64,000 nucleotides of DNA from assembly GCF_004766125.1 (NCBI RefSeq), contig NZ_SJSA01000001.1, positions 744,001 to 808,000 of the forward strand, read 5' to 3'. How positions within the stretch are numbered: position 1 is the first letter of the stretch; each line of letters opens with the position of its first letter. A model generated the notes under the pieces. It saw only the letters and a list, made by a program, of their open reading frames with translations, searched no databases and was not told where the DNA came from. This DNA comes from Duncaniella freteri. Its GTDB lineage: Bacteria > Bacteroidota > Bacteroidia > Bacteroidales > Muribaculaceae. Of this stretch, positions 8,184 to 15,686 are shown one piece after another. The translations under genes and the position numbers were made by a program.

Positions 8184-11100
8184 ATGAAAAAATTAGTATC
8201 ATCAATCCTCTTCGCAGCCGCAACAATGACAGTCACAGCTGCCACTCCTTTGTGGCTGAGGGATGTACAGATCTCTCCTGACGGAAAGACCATTGCGTTC
8301 ACCTACAAGGGCGACATCTTTACTGTGCCAGCCGCCGGCGGAGAAGCCAAGCGGCTCACCACTGCTGAATCATACGAATCTGTTCCGGTATGGTCACCCG
8401 ACGGAAAGTCAATTGCATTTGCAAGCGACCGAAACGGAGGACAGGACATATACATAATGGAAGCCAAAGGTGGACCGGCGTGTCAGTTGACATTCCACTC
8501 TGTCTCCGAGATCCCTCAGGGATTCACCCCCGACGGAAAATATGTAGTATACTCCGCCAACATTCAGGCTCCGGCCGCAAGCCTCATATACCCAAGCTCA
8601 CGCATGGGTCAGCTCTATAAAGTCCCAGCTGAAGGTGGCCGTCCGCAACAGATACTCGGAACGCCTGCACTCAGCATCAGCTATCTCCCTGACGGAGCTT
8701 CATTTCTTTATCAGGACGACAAAGGCACCGAAAACGAATGGCGCAAACACCACACATCCTCAGTGACACGTGACATATGGCGTTACGATGCCAAGACAGG
8801 CAGCCACACCAACCTGACTGCTCGTGGCGGTGAGGACCGCAATCCGGTTATCGGCGGTGACGGAGAGACAGTATATTTCCTCAGCGAACGTAACGGAGGA
8901 AGTTTCAATGTATATTCCTTCCAGCTCTCTGACCCCTCCAAAGTGTCGGCAGTGACCAAATTCACCACCCATCCTGTGAGATTCCTCTCACGCGGAGCCA
9001 ACGGCACACTTGCTTTCACCTATAACGGTGAAATCTACACCGTAAACGAAAAAGGTGGAAAGCCTGCCAAAGTTGCAATCGACATCGTGACTGATAATGT
9101 GGAACCAGTGATGCGCCGCAAGGCCGGATCACTCGCAGGAGCAGCTGTATCGCCTGACGGCAAGCAGGTTGCATTTGTGAGCCACGGCGACATATTCGTC
9201 ACCTCCGTGGAATACCCCTCCACACGCCAGATCACCAAGACCCCTCAGGGAGAGAGCTATCCGTCATGGGGTGCCGACAACCGTACTCTCTACTACACAT
9301 CAGACCGTGACGGACATAAAAACATCTATCGTGCCACCATCAGCCGTAAAGATGATCCTAATTTCTCTAATGCCACTCTTATAGAGGAAACACCTGTATT
9401 CCCTGCCAAAGACAACATTGATCGCCAGAACCCTCTCGTGTCACCCAACGGTGAGCTAATGGCATTCATCCAGGACGGCAACAAGATAGGGGTGACCAAT
9501 CTTAAGACACGCAAGACCCGCCTTCTCACCAACGGCGAGACTTACACTGCCCGCGACGGAGGCATCACACTCGACTGGTCACCTGACAGCGAATGGCTCG
9601 CAGCGACAATCGATGTGCACCAGCGCGACCCATATTACGATATCGCCATCATCAATGTCAGCAATGGTGAGATGACAAACATCACCAACGATGCATATAT
9701 CAACACCAATCCACGCTGGGTGATGAACGGAAATGCCATAATATTCTCAAGCGACCGTTACGGCATGAAGAACCATGCTTCGTGGGGCAGCACCGAAGAT
9801 GTGCTCATGGTATTCACCAACCGTGAGGCATATGACCGATACCGCCTTTCCGACGAGGACTTCGCTCTTCTCAAGGAAGTAGAGAAGTCACAGAAGAACA
9901 ACAAATCATCCGCATCAAAGGATGATAAGAAGAAGGACAAAAAGAAAGATAAAAAGGATTCCAAAAAAGATGACGCCAAGAAGGATGATACAAAACCTGC
10001 TGATGCCGTCAATGTGGAACTCGACGGAATATGCGACCGAATAGTGCGCCTTACCCCATTCTCATCAAGCCTCGGCGACAACTATGTAGACAATGACGGA
10101 GAGAACCTATACTTCATGTCGCGCGTCGACAACGGCTATGACATGTGGAAAAAGAATCTCCGCAAAGGCGATGTATCCCTATTCAAGAAAATGGGATCAG
10201 GAGGAGTGGCACTCCAGGCAGATGCCGCCGGTAAAAACCTGTTCCTACTTGGCTCCACACTCCGCAAGATGTCACTGCCCGGAGGCAACATGACCACCAT
10301 ATCATTCAACGCAACACAGGAAATCGATCCTGTCAAGGAACGTGAATACATGTATGATTTCATCGTTGATCAGGAAGCAAAACGTTTCCTTGTCAAAGAC
10401 ATGTTCGGTGTCGACTGGAAGGGCTACGGCGAAAACTACCGCAAATTCCTACCGCACATCAACAATAATTATGACTTCTCGGAGCTTGCAAGCGAGCTTC
10501 TGGGAGAACTAAATGTGAGCCACACAGGTAGCGGATACCGTGCAAACGGCAGCCAGGAACCCACCGCATCCCTCGGACTTCTCTACGATCTCACCTACAC
10601 CGGCAACGGACTAAAGGTGTCGGAAATACTCAAGAAAGGACCTTTCGACCGCGCTAACTCACGCATGACTCCAGGTGCAGTAATCACTGCTATCGACGGC
10701 GAATCGCTCAACGGCAATACTGACCCGCTTACGACACTCAACTCACGCGTTCGCACCAAGACTCTTATATCCTTTACCCTCCCCTCAGGCGAAAAGGTCG
10801 AGGAAGTGATCCTACCCACCAACTACAGCGCATACAACACCATGCTCTATGATCGCTGGCTGGAGCGTAATCGCCATATTGTCGACTCCATATCCGGAGG
10901 ACGACTCGGATATGTGCATCTCGAATCCATGAACGATGAATCCTACAGAGCCATATATGCCGACGTTCTCGGCAAGTATGCCGACCGTGAAGGCATAATC
11001 ATCGACACCCGATTCAACGGTGGAGGACGCCTGCACGAAGACATCGAAGTGCTCTTCAGCGGAAAGAAGTATCTCACACAGGAAATTCGTGGCGTGAAGA

Positions 11101-11456
11101 GCGGCGAAATGCCCTCCAAGCGTTGGCTCCGTCCATCAATAATGATCACCGGTGAAGCAAACTACTCCAACGCCCACGGCACACCTTGGATGTACAAGCA
11201 CAACAAGCTGGGCAAGATTGTGGGAATGCCCGTACCCGGCACCATGAGCTCAGTCAACTGGGTAACCCTCCAGGACCCGAGCCTATATTTCGGCATCCCT
11301 GTAGTCGGCTTCCGCACAGCAGAAGGAAACTTCCTTGAGAACACTCAGCTCGAACCCGACATCAAGGTGGCAAACGATCCAGCAAAGATTGTCAAAGGCA
11401 TTGACGACCAACTTATCACAGCTGTCAAGACGCTCCTTAACGACCTGAAGAAATAA
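8184..11456 (+). CDS. Tricorn-like S41 serine protease, exported
   Basis: A 1090-residue protein with a cleavable signal peptide (about 1-20). It has two stretches of WD40/TolB-type beta-propeller repeats (recurrent 'SPDGKxIAF' and 'WSPDxxWLA' motifs) to about residue 560. A Lys/Asp-rich low-complexity linker follows at about 570-610, then a C1-like helical region, a PDZ segment around 800-880 and an S41 core from about 900. The core carries GIIIDTRFNGGGRL and the nucleophile in EANYSNAHG (Ser995). Tricorn proteases degrade oligopeptides to short products; here the signal peptide puts it in the periplasm. The size matches the family. It ends at a strong convergent terminator. Confidence 0.93.
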   Translation: MKKLVSSILFAAATMTVTAATPLWLRDVQISPDGKTIAFTYKGDIFTVPAAGGEAKRLTTAESYESVPVWSPDGKSIAFASDRNGGQDIYIMEAKGGPACQLTFHSVSEIPQGFTPDGKYVVYSANIQAPAASLIYPSSRMGQLYKVPAEGGRPQQILGTPALSISYLPDGASFLYQDDKGTENEWRKHHTSSVTRDIWRYDAKTGSHTNLTARGGEDRNPVIGGDGETVYFLSERNGGSFNVYSFQLSDPSKVSAVTKFTTHPVRFLSRGANGTLAFTYNGEIYTVNEKGGKPAKVAIDIVTDNVEPVMRRKAGSLAGAAVSPDGKQVAFVSHGDIFVTSVEYPSTRQITKTPQGESYPSWGADNRTLYYTSDRDGHKNIYRATISRKDDPNFSNATLIEETPVFPAKDNIDRQNPLVSPNGELMAFIQDGNKIGVTNLKTRKTRLLTNGETYTARDGGITLDWSPDSEWLAATIDVHQRDPYYDIAIINVSNGEMTNITNDAYINTNPRWVMNGNAIIFSSDRYGMKNHASWGSTEDVLMVFTNREAYDRYRLSDEDFALLKEVEKSQKNNKSSASKDDKKKDKKKDKKDSKKDDAKKDDTKPADAVNVELDGICDRIVRLTPFSSSLGDNYVDNDGENLYFMSRVDNGYDMWKKNLRKGDVSLFKKMGSGGVALQADAAGKNLFLLGSTLRKMSLPGGNMTTISFNATQEIDPVKEREYMYDFIVDQEAKRFLVKDMFGVDWKGYGENYRKFLPHINNNYDFSELASELLGELNVSHTGSGYRANGSQEPTASLGLLYDLTYTGNGLKVSEILKKGPFDRANSRMTPGAVITAIDGESLNGNTDPLTTLNSRVRTKTLISFTLPSGEKVEEVILPTNYSAYNTMLYDRWLERNRHIVDSISGGRLGYVHLESMNDESYRAIYADVLGKYADREGIIIDTRFNGGGRLHEDIEVLFSGKKYLTQEIRGVKSGEMPSKRWLRPSIMITGEANYSNAHGTPWMYKHNKLGKIVGMPVPGTMSSVNWVTLQDPSLYFGIPVVGFRTAEGNFLENTQLEPDIKVANDPAKIVKGIDDQLITAVKTLLNDLKK

Positions 11457-11476
11457 TCTCGACAAGAGATAAATAC

Positions 11477-11561
11477 AAGAAGAACAGGAGGTCTGTTATA
11501 AAAGATCTTTGGAAATATCATTCCTGAGACGCTTTTACAGAACAGACCTCCTGTTCTTCTT
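11477..11561. terminator. Long-stem bidirectional terminator
   Basis: Perfect 21-bp arms at 11477-11497 and 11541-11561 (aagaagaacaggaggtctgt and its mirror) separated by a 43-nt loop. It lies between the convergent protease and histidine kinase genes and serves both. Confidence 0.75.
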
Positions 11562-11599
11562 ATATCTCAACCGGTTCGGTTCTTACATATAATGTCCGA

Positions 11600-13060
11600 C
11601 TAATTCTCTCCAGTCCATTTTGGAAGAGAGAAGATGAATTCCAGCCCTCCGGTAGAACGGTTGTGAACCGAGATGGTACCACCGAGAGTGATTACCGTGC
11701 TGCGCACGATCGGAAGCCCGAGCCCTGTGCCTCCCTGCTTGCGCGAACGACCGTTGTCAACACGATAGAAACGTTCAAACAGATGAGGTATATGCTCCTC
11801 TGGCACTCCCATACCATTGTCAAAGAAAGCAAACATATAGAAGCGATCGCTCTCCGATATCAGCTTTAGGCATATCTTGGTACCGTTGGAATACATTGAG
11901 GCATTGCGTATAAGACCGCATATCATGCCATTGAGAAGACCATAGTTACCAGACACATAGCAATCCAGAGGAATGTCAAAAGAGAACTGCATCTCCCCTG
12001 CAAGATTATTGGCACCCATATCATAATCAATCTGATATACGAGATCATACATATCTACCTTACTCAAGGCTATCTTGTCAGTGCCGTTCTCAAGACGAGT
12101 CATGGTCGATACATCATTGAGAAGATTGGTCAGACGGTCGATATTGCTCAGCATGCGTTCGAGGAAGCGGGTACGAGTCTCGGCATCCATGTCAGGATCT
12201 CCGAGAATCGATTCAAGATACCCTCTTACAATACCCACCGGAGTCTTTATCTCGTGATTGATATTATTGGACATCTGACGTGTCACGCGCGCTTTCTCCT
12301 CTATAGCGTGAATTGCCACTTTGCGTTCACGCCGTATCTGATCCACGGCATTCTCTCGTTCCCGATACAGCGTGACTATCTCTCTCGATATGTCACCGAG
12401 TTCATTTTTTGGGAATTTATCAATGCCGGTAAAATGCCCTCCTGTCGCCGCCCTATAAGCAAAATCCTTAAGCAATGTGACACTTCGTGATAATCGCCTT
12501 GTAAAATAATATGACACAAATACGGTCATAAGTATACACGCCATCATCACCAACCATACCATCGAGTCGACATCCAGCGCATCACTCACCTCCGCATCAA
12601 ACGGCAGAGCAGAAAGCACCTCAACATAACCGTCACTGCTCCTGGAAGTCGCAAGGAAGTATACAGCTCCTAAGGAGTCGCTTACAACCTTGCGCTCATC
12701 ATCACCTGTGGATATGTAGTCGACTACAGTAAACGACTCCGTATCGAAAGGAAGAGGTGTACCCAAAGAGTATCTGAGTCTACCGTCATTCTGATACACG
12801 GATATGCGCACATCCTCGTAGGCAGAACCCTCGAAATAGGATGCAAGAAATGAGTTCAACGGTCTGACATCCTGATCAGAGTTGTAAGCCTTGAGCACGC
12901 GACGGTTGATAAGGTCGAGCTGCATGGTGAGCATCTCGGCACGATACTCCGCCTCTCGCTTATATTGATACCATATTATCAGGCCAAAGACTATGCAAAG
13001 GCACAGGGCAATCGGCAGAAACAACTGCCAGTGATAGTTAATCCTTCTCCTTGAAGCCAT
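11600..13060 (-). CDS. Two-component sensor histidine kinase (RprX-like)
   Basis: A 486-residue inner-membrane kinase. TM1 is at about 12-31, a periplasmic sensing region at 32-165, TM2 at about 166-186, and a HAMP-like linker precedes a helical stretch. The H-box is NNINHEIKTPVG with phospho-acceptor His269. The ATP-binding domain shows the N-box 'CGLIRNASMYS', 'FFDNGMGV' and 'GGTGLGLPIV'. It overlaps the upstream response-regulator gene by 23 bp, so the pair is translationally coupled. The architecture resembles the RprX/RprY system of Bacteroidales, but orthology was not tested and the signal is unknown. The ATP lid and G boxes look intact, so it should be active. Confidence 0.93.
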   Translation of the reverse strand: MASRRRINYHWQLFLPIALCLCIVFGLIIWYQYKREAEYRAEMLTMQLDLINRRVLKAYNSDQDVRPLNSFLASYFEGSAYEDVRISVYQNDGRLRYSLGTPLPFDTESFTVVDYISTGDDERKVVSDSLGAVYFLATSRSSDGYVEVLSALPFDAEVSDALDVDSMVWLVMMACILMTVFVSYYFTRRLSRSVTLLKDFAYRAATGGHFTGIDKFPKNELGDISREIVTLYRERENAVDQIRRERKVAIHAIEEKARVTRQMSNNINHEIKTPVGIVRGYLESILGDPDMDAETRTRFLERMLSNIDRLTNLLNDVSTMTRLENGTDKIALSKVDMYDLVYQIDYDMGANNLAGEMQFSFDIPLDCYVSGNYGLLNGMICGLIRNASMYSNGTKICLKLISESDRFYMFAFFDNGMGVPEEHIPHLFERFYRVDNGRSRKQGGTGLGLPIVRSTVITLGGTISVHNRSTGGLEFIFSLPKWTGEN

Positions 13061-13766
13061 ATCCGAATCCCAGGCGGGTCTCGATATTATTGCCGTAAGC
13101 TCCTATCTTTTTACGTAGGCGTGTGATATTAGTATCAATTGTGCGTGTAGTGACCACCACATCGTCATCCCATACCCTACGTATTATCTCTTCACGCGAA
13201 TAAATGCGGTTGCGATGGGTAAGGAAAAAACTCAATATCTCGAATTCGGTTTTAGTCAATGGCACAAGAGATCCATCGATATAGCAAGTCTTATCGTTAG
13301 GATCTATGCAGAGAGTCTGATATTCGATGCGACTCTCCATTGGGTCCTGATCCGATACAGAGACAGCATTAGCAGCCTGCACAGCCTTGCGGGCAACAGC
13401 CGCACGACGCAACACAGCGTTTACCCTTGCTATCATTTCGCTCATCTTGAACGGCTTGGTAATATAATCGTCCGCACCGATGTTTAGCCCCATCACTGTA
13501 TCATCCTCTCCGTTGAGCGCGGAACAGAATATTATGGGGACAATCTCTGTATTGTCACTGTTACGTAGCTGCTTGGCAAAATCAAATCCGCTAAGACGCT
13601 CCATCATAATATCTACGATAAATAGATCATATGGACGAAGATCCTTCTCCAAAGCTTCTTCCGCACTGTAGGCAACATCTACCTCGTAACCCTCCTTCAA
13701 TAGATTGTATCTCAGAATCTCACAAATCGACTCCTCATCATCAATTACTAAAATGCGTGCATTCAT
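13038..13766 (-). CDS. OmpR-family response regulator (RprY-like)
   Basis: A 242-residue DNA-binding regulator and partner of the kinase encoded directly downstream with a 23-bp overlap. The receiver domain has the acidic pair in IDDEES, phospho-acceptor Asp52 (FIVDIMM), Ser/Thr switch near 'FCSALNG' and the conserved Lys in ADDYITKPF. A linker of about 30 residues leads to a winged-helix domain ('PLTKTEFEILSFF', 'RTIDTNITRLRKKIG'). OmpR-type regulators bind direct repeats spaced 10-11 bp, and candidate repeats occur in its own upstream region and at 14052-14073. Those links are inference. Confidence 0.93.
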   Translation of the reverse strand: MNARILVIDDEESICEILRYNLLKEGYEVDVAYSAEEALEKDLRPYDLFIVDIMMERLSGFDFAKQLRNSDNTEIVPIIFCSALNGEDDTVMGLNIGADDYITKPFKMSEMIARVNAVLRRAAVARKAVQAANAVSVSDQDPMESRIEYQTLCIDPNDKTCYIDGSLVPLTKTEFEILSFFLTHRNRIYSREEIIRRVWDDDVVVTTRTIDTNITRLRKKIGAYGNNIETRLGFGYGFKEKD

Positions 13767-13821
13767 ACATTGTCTGTGTTTTGTATTTTATGCTAAATTA
13801 CAATTTTTTTTTGCACAATAA

Positions 13822-13836
13822 GTTAACATGTGTTAA
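13822..13836. promoter_or_regulatory. Direct GTTAA repeats upstream of the response regulator
   Basis: GTTAA at 13822-13826 and again at 13832-13836, exactly 10 bp apart, 56-70 bp upstream of the response-regulator start. The spacing is that of OmpR-family binding sites, so autoregulation is possible. The sequence is short and could be chance. Confidence 0.3.
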
Positions 13837-13935
13837 ATCAGGCTATGCTGTGAACTTTTACACATCTCAATAGTTATAATGATGTAGTTACTATTATTTG
13901 CACTGTGTTTTCATGGTATTAGATTTAAGGTTAAG

Positions 13936-13970
13936 AACCATGGGGCTGTCGAGATGACAGCCCCATGGTT
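13936..13970 (+). terminator. Hairpin, terminator-like
   Basis: aaccatggggctgtc, loop GAGAT, gacagccccatggtt: perfect 15-bp arms followed by TTCTTTT. No gene precedes it on the plus strand. The inner stem and loop (CTGTCGAGaTGACAG) nearly match the hairpin at 14216-14241. Confidence 0.55.
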
Positions 13971-14051
13971 TCTTTTATCCCTCCCCATTATACACTCTTG
14001 ATATGTTAAAATATTGACCACAATGTAACCGTAACCATATTGTGCTATAGT

Positions 14052-14073
14052 TGTAACACCAATGTAACACAAT
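14052..14073. promoter_or_regulatory. Tandem 11-bp repeats in the -33 region (regulator site)
   Basis: TGTAACACCAA followed directly by TGTAACACAAT, with weaker GTAAC copies at 14025 and 14031. They occupy the place of the -33 element of the TATCTTTG promoter, which itself lacks a well-spaced TTG. An OmpR-type activator such as the adjacent response regulator would fit. Confidence 0.5.
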
Positions 14074-14078
14074 CACTG

Positions 14079-14086
14079 TATCTTTG
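14079..14086 (+). promoter_or_regulatory. -7 promoter element TATCTTTG
   Basis: Perfect TAnnTTTG box 6 bp after the direct repeats. The nearest TTG upstream is 25 nt away, longer than usual, suggesting an activator-dependent promoter. Confidence 0.55.
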
Positions 14087-14091
14087 TGATG

Positions 14092-14250
14092 TTGAAAACA
14101 AAAGTCCGATAAAGGGCTTCAAGATATAGAAATCAATACCAAATCAAAGAAAAACCACGGTTGCAAAGAAATAGTTTTTTAGTAGATACTAAATCCAATT
14201 ATTATCACATCTTATAGAGGACTGTCGAGTGACAGTCCTCTAATATTTTA
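14092..14250 (+). ncRNA. Candidate small RNA (about 150 nt)
   Basis: Bounded by the TATCTTTG box and the hairpin at 14216-14241 followed by AATATTTTA. The only start codon near the 5' end gives a 7-codon ORF (14088-14111). The rest is A-rich and unstructured up to the terminator hairpin. No known RNA family is recognised. Expression and both ends are inferred from the flanking signals. Confidence 0.4.
14216..14241 (+). terminator. Hairpin terminator of candidate small RNA
   Basis: agaggactgtc, loop GAGT, gacagtcctct: perfect 11-bp arms, then a weak T-rich tail AATATTTTA. The loop region resembles that of the hairpin at 13936-13970. Confidence 0.55.
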
Positions 14251-14259
14251 CCCTAAAAA

Positions 14260-14302
14260 CGAGGTACCGTAATATTGCATCACTGCAATACCGGCACCTC
14301 GT
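14260..14302 (-). terminator. Minus-strand terminator downstream of the coiled-coil gene
   Basis: Imperfect inverted repeat, cgaggtaccgtaatattgca with tgcaataccggcacctcg, and a TTTTTA run on the minus strand. It is 250 bp past the stop of the gene ending at 14553. Confidence 0.5.
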
Positions 14303-14552
14303 ACAGATGGGCTGGAACATTTCGGCTGACTGACACAAACAAGAACCATAACGACATCAAAAACCCGGGCAAACCACAAAAACAAAAACTTCCTCCGGAC
14401 AATCAAGCCATCAATGGAATATTCATAAAAAATGTCTGCCTCGGACAAAAGTGTTCTGAACTTGATGCATCCGACCAGAAAGTCGGATACCGCATATACA
14501 TCCCTGCTAATGGGAGTTAGAATTGTCATACAGTCAGACTATTCTGTTCCAC

Positions 14553-15494
14553 TCAAAGATAATGCCCCCTAATCGGGTGGTCTACCTTCTGCTCATCCGT
14601 TATCCTGTTTTTGCCAAGACGCGACACCTCCTGATATATATTGTCAAGGGTATCAGGAATAAGAATCTTAAGCCCTCCATATTCCCTCACTTTCTTTCGG
14701 ATATATTCGGCATGGCGTGAACGTATGGCTTGCATTTCACCGTTCCACTTCTCCAAAGCATTGGTATAATCGGTGCGCACCTTCACTTTGGAGTCTGTGA
14801 CAGCCTTTTCGCACTCATATTTCATAGAGTTCAGCTTTGCCTGAGCCTCGCGATACTGCTTTTGCAGATGAAAGTATACCGACTCTATCAATCCAGCATC
14901 CACTGATGGCTCATAGGAATATATAAGCGTATCGCGTCCGTCACCCTCCACTGAACGCGGATTCTGAGTGCGCCGTGCCAGATCGTCACGCGCATCTGCA
15001 AAATGTCCGCCAGGATGTATCTCTTTTCCGATCACGGCAGCAAGAGTCTCAAGCTCATAATAGCGGTTGCGTTCTTCAAGCGACAGACTTCCATAATACT
15101 CATCCTCAGTCAAAGCGGACTCCATTACTGGAACTTCAGGAATCTTTATGCCTTCAAGTTTGGCAAACTCTTCCAATGAAAGGTCCTCGGTCCTTCTCAT
15201 AAGCCTGTCCTTTGCCTTTATCGCTTCCCTGAGCCACGCAATAAGCGACTTTGCCTCAGCCACACGGTGCATTATAGCTGACAAATTCTTCACATCGTCG
15301 GCATCAGCTCCATTACGCAGCACATTGACCGAACCGCTACCGATCAATGACACTTCTGTGGAATAGAACACCATTGCAGCAAGCCTGGCTTCAAGAGTGC
15401 GTATCATCTCTTTAGCCATATTCGCCACATGATTGGCTGATGTTGAGGTCAACCCTTTCCCCTCCGCGCTAAAAAATATCAAATCCTTATCCAT
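14553..15494 (-). CDS. Conserved-looking protein of unknown function, coiled-coil
   Basis: A 313-residue soluble protein from the ATG at 15494 (MDKDLIFFSAEGKGLTSTSANHVANMAKE). An in-frame TTG nine bases earlier is less likely. I do not recognise a functional family. The N-terminus contains a small-residue-rich stretch with 'GKGLTSTSANH'. The centre and C-terminal half are rich in Lys, Glu and Ala with long predicted helices ('YREAQAKLNSMKYECEKAVTDS'), suggesting a coiled coil. There is no signal peptide, lipobox or membrane segment, so a cytoplasmic location is expected. It stands alone between terminators, transcribed in the same direction as the GH3 gene upstream of it. Codon use is like its neighbours, so it looks like a resident gene. 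Confidence 0.75.
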   Translation of the reverse strand: MDKDLIFFSAEGKGLTSTSANHVANMAKEMIRTLEARLAAMVFYSTEVSLIGSGSVNVLRNGADADDVKNLSAIMHRVAEAKSLIAWLREAIKAKDRLMRRTEDLSLEEFAKLEGIKIPEVPVMESALTEDEYYGSLSLEERNRYYELETLAAVIGKEIHPGGHFADARDDLARRTQNPRSVEGDGRDTLIYSYEPSVDAGLIESVYFHLQKQYREAQAKLNSMKYECEKAVTDSKVKVRTDYTNALEKWNGEMQAIRSRHAEYIRKKVREYGGLKILIPDTLDNIYQEVSRLGKNRITDEQKVDHPIRGHYL

Positions 15495-15590
15495 AACATT
15501 CAAATTATAAAATTAGAACCTCTTTACAATACAAATGGTTGCAAACTATATTGAAAAATATGTACGTAAAGAATCACGGTGCAAAATAAA

Positions 15591-15625
15591 CACTCCGGTG
15601 CGCAATCTATATGCGCACCGGAGTG
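15591..15625 (-). terminator. Terminator after GH3 gene
   Basis: cactccggtgcgca and its exact mirror with a 7-nt loop; the minus strand continues TTTATTTTG. It separates the GH3 gene from the coiled-coil protein gene. Confidence 0.75.
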
Positions 15626-15686
15626 AATAATAAACTTTTTATCCCCGACCTCGAATCTGTCAAATATCCGAGTATAATTGATAATA

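Larger units (their letters stand above)
13767..14552. other. 785-bp gene-free stretch with hairpins, repeats and a promoter
   Basis: No credible coding sequence on either strand. It contains 10-bp-spaced GTTAA repeats, a hairpin at 13936-13970, 11-bp direct repeats with a TATCTTTG box (14052-14086), a terminator-like hairpin at 14216-14241 and a minus-strand terminator at 14260-14302, each listed separately. The segment 14303-14552 shows nothing firm beyond a 7-bp hairpin (atccgac/gtcggat, 14469-14488). Confidence 0.6.

Noticed and set aside
14248..14529. Overlapping open frames on both strands in 14248-14529 (93 and 81 codons)
   Set aside because: Both run through a terminator hairpin, lack recognisable motifs or leaders, and have no start context; not called as genes.
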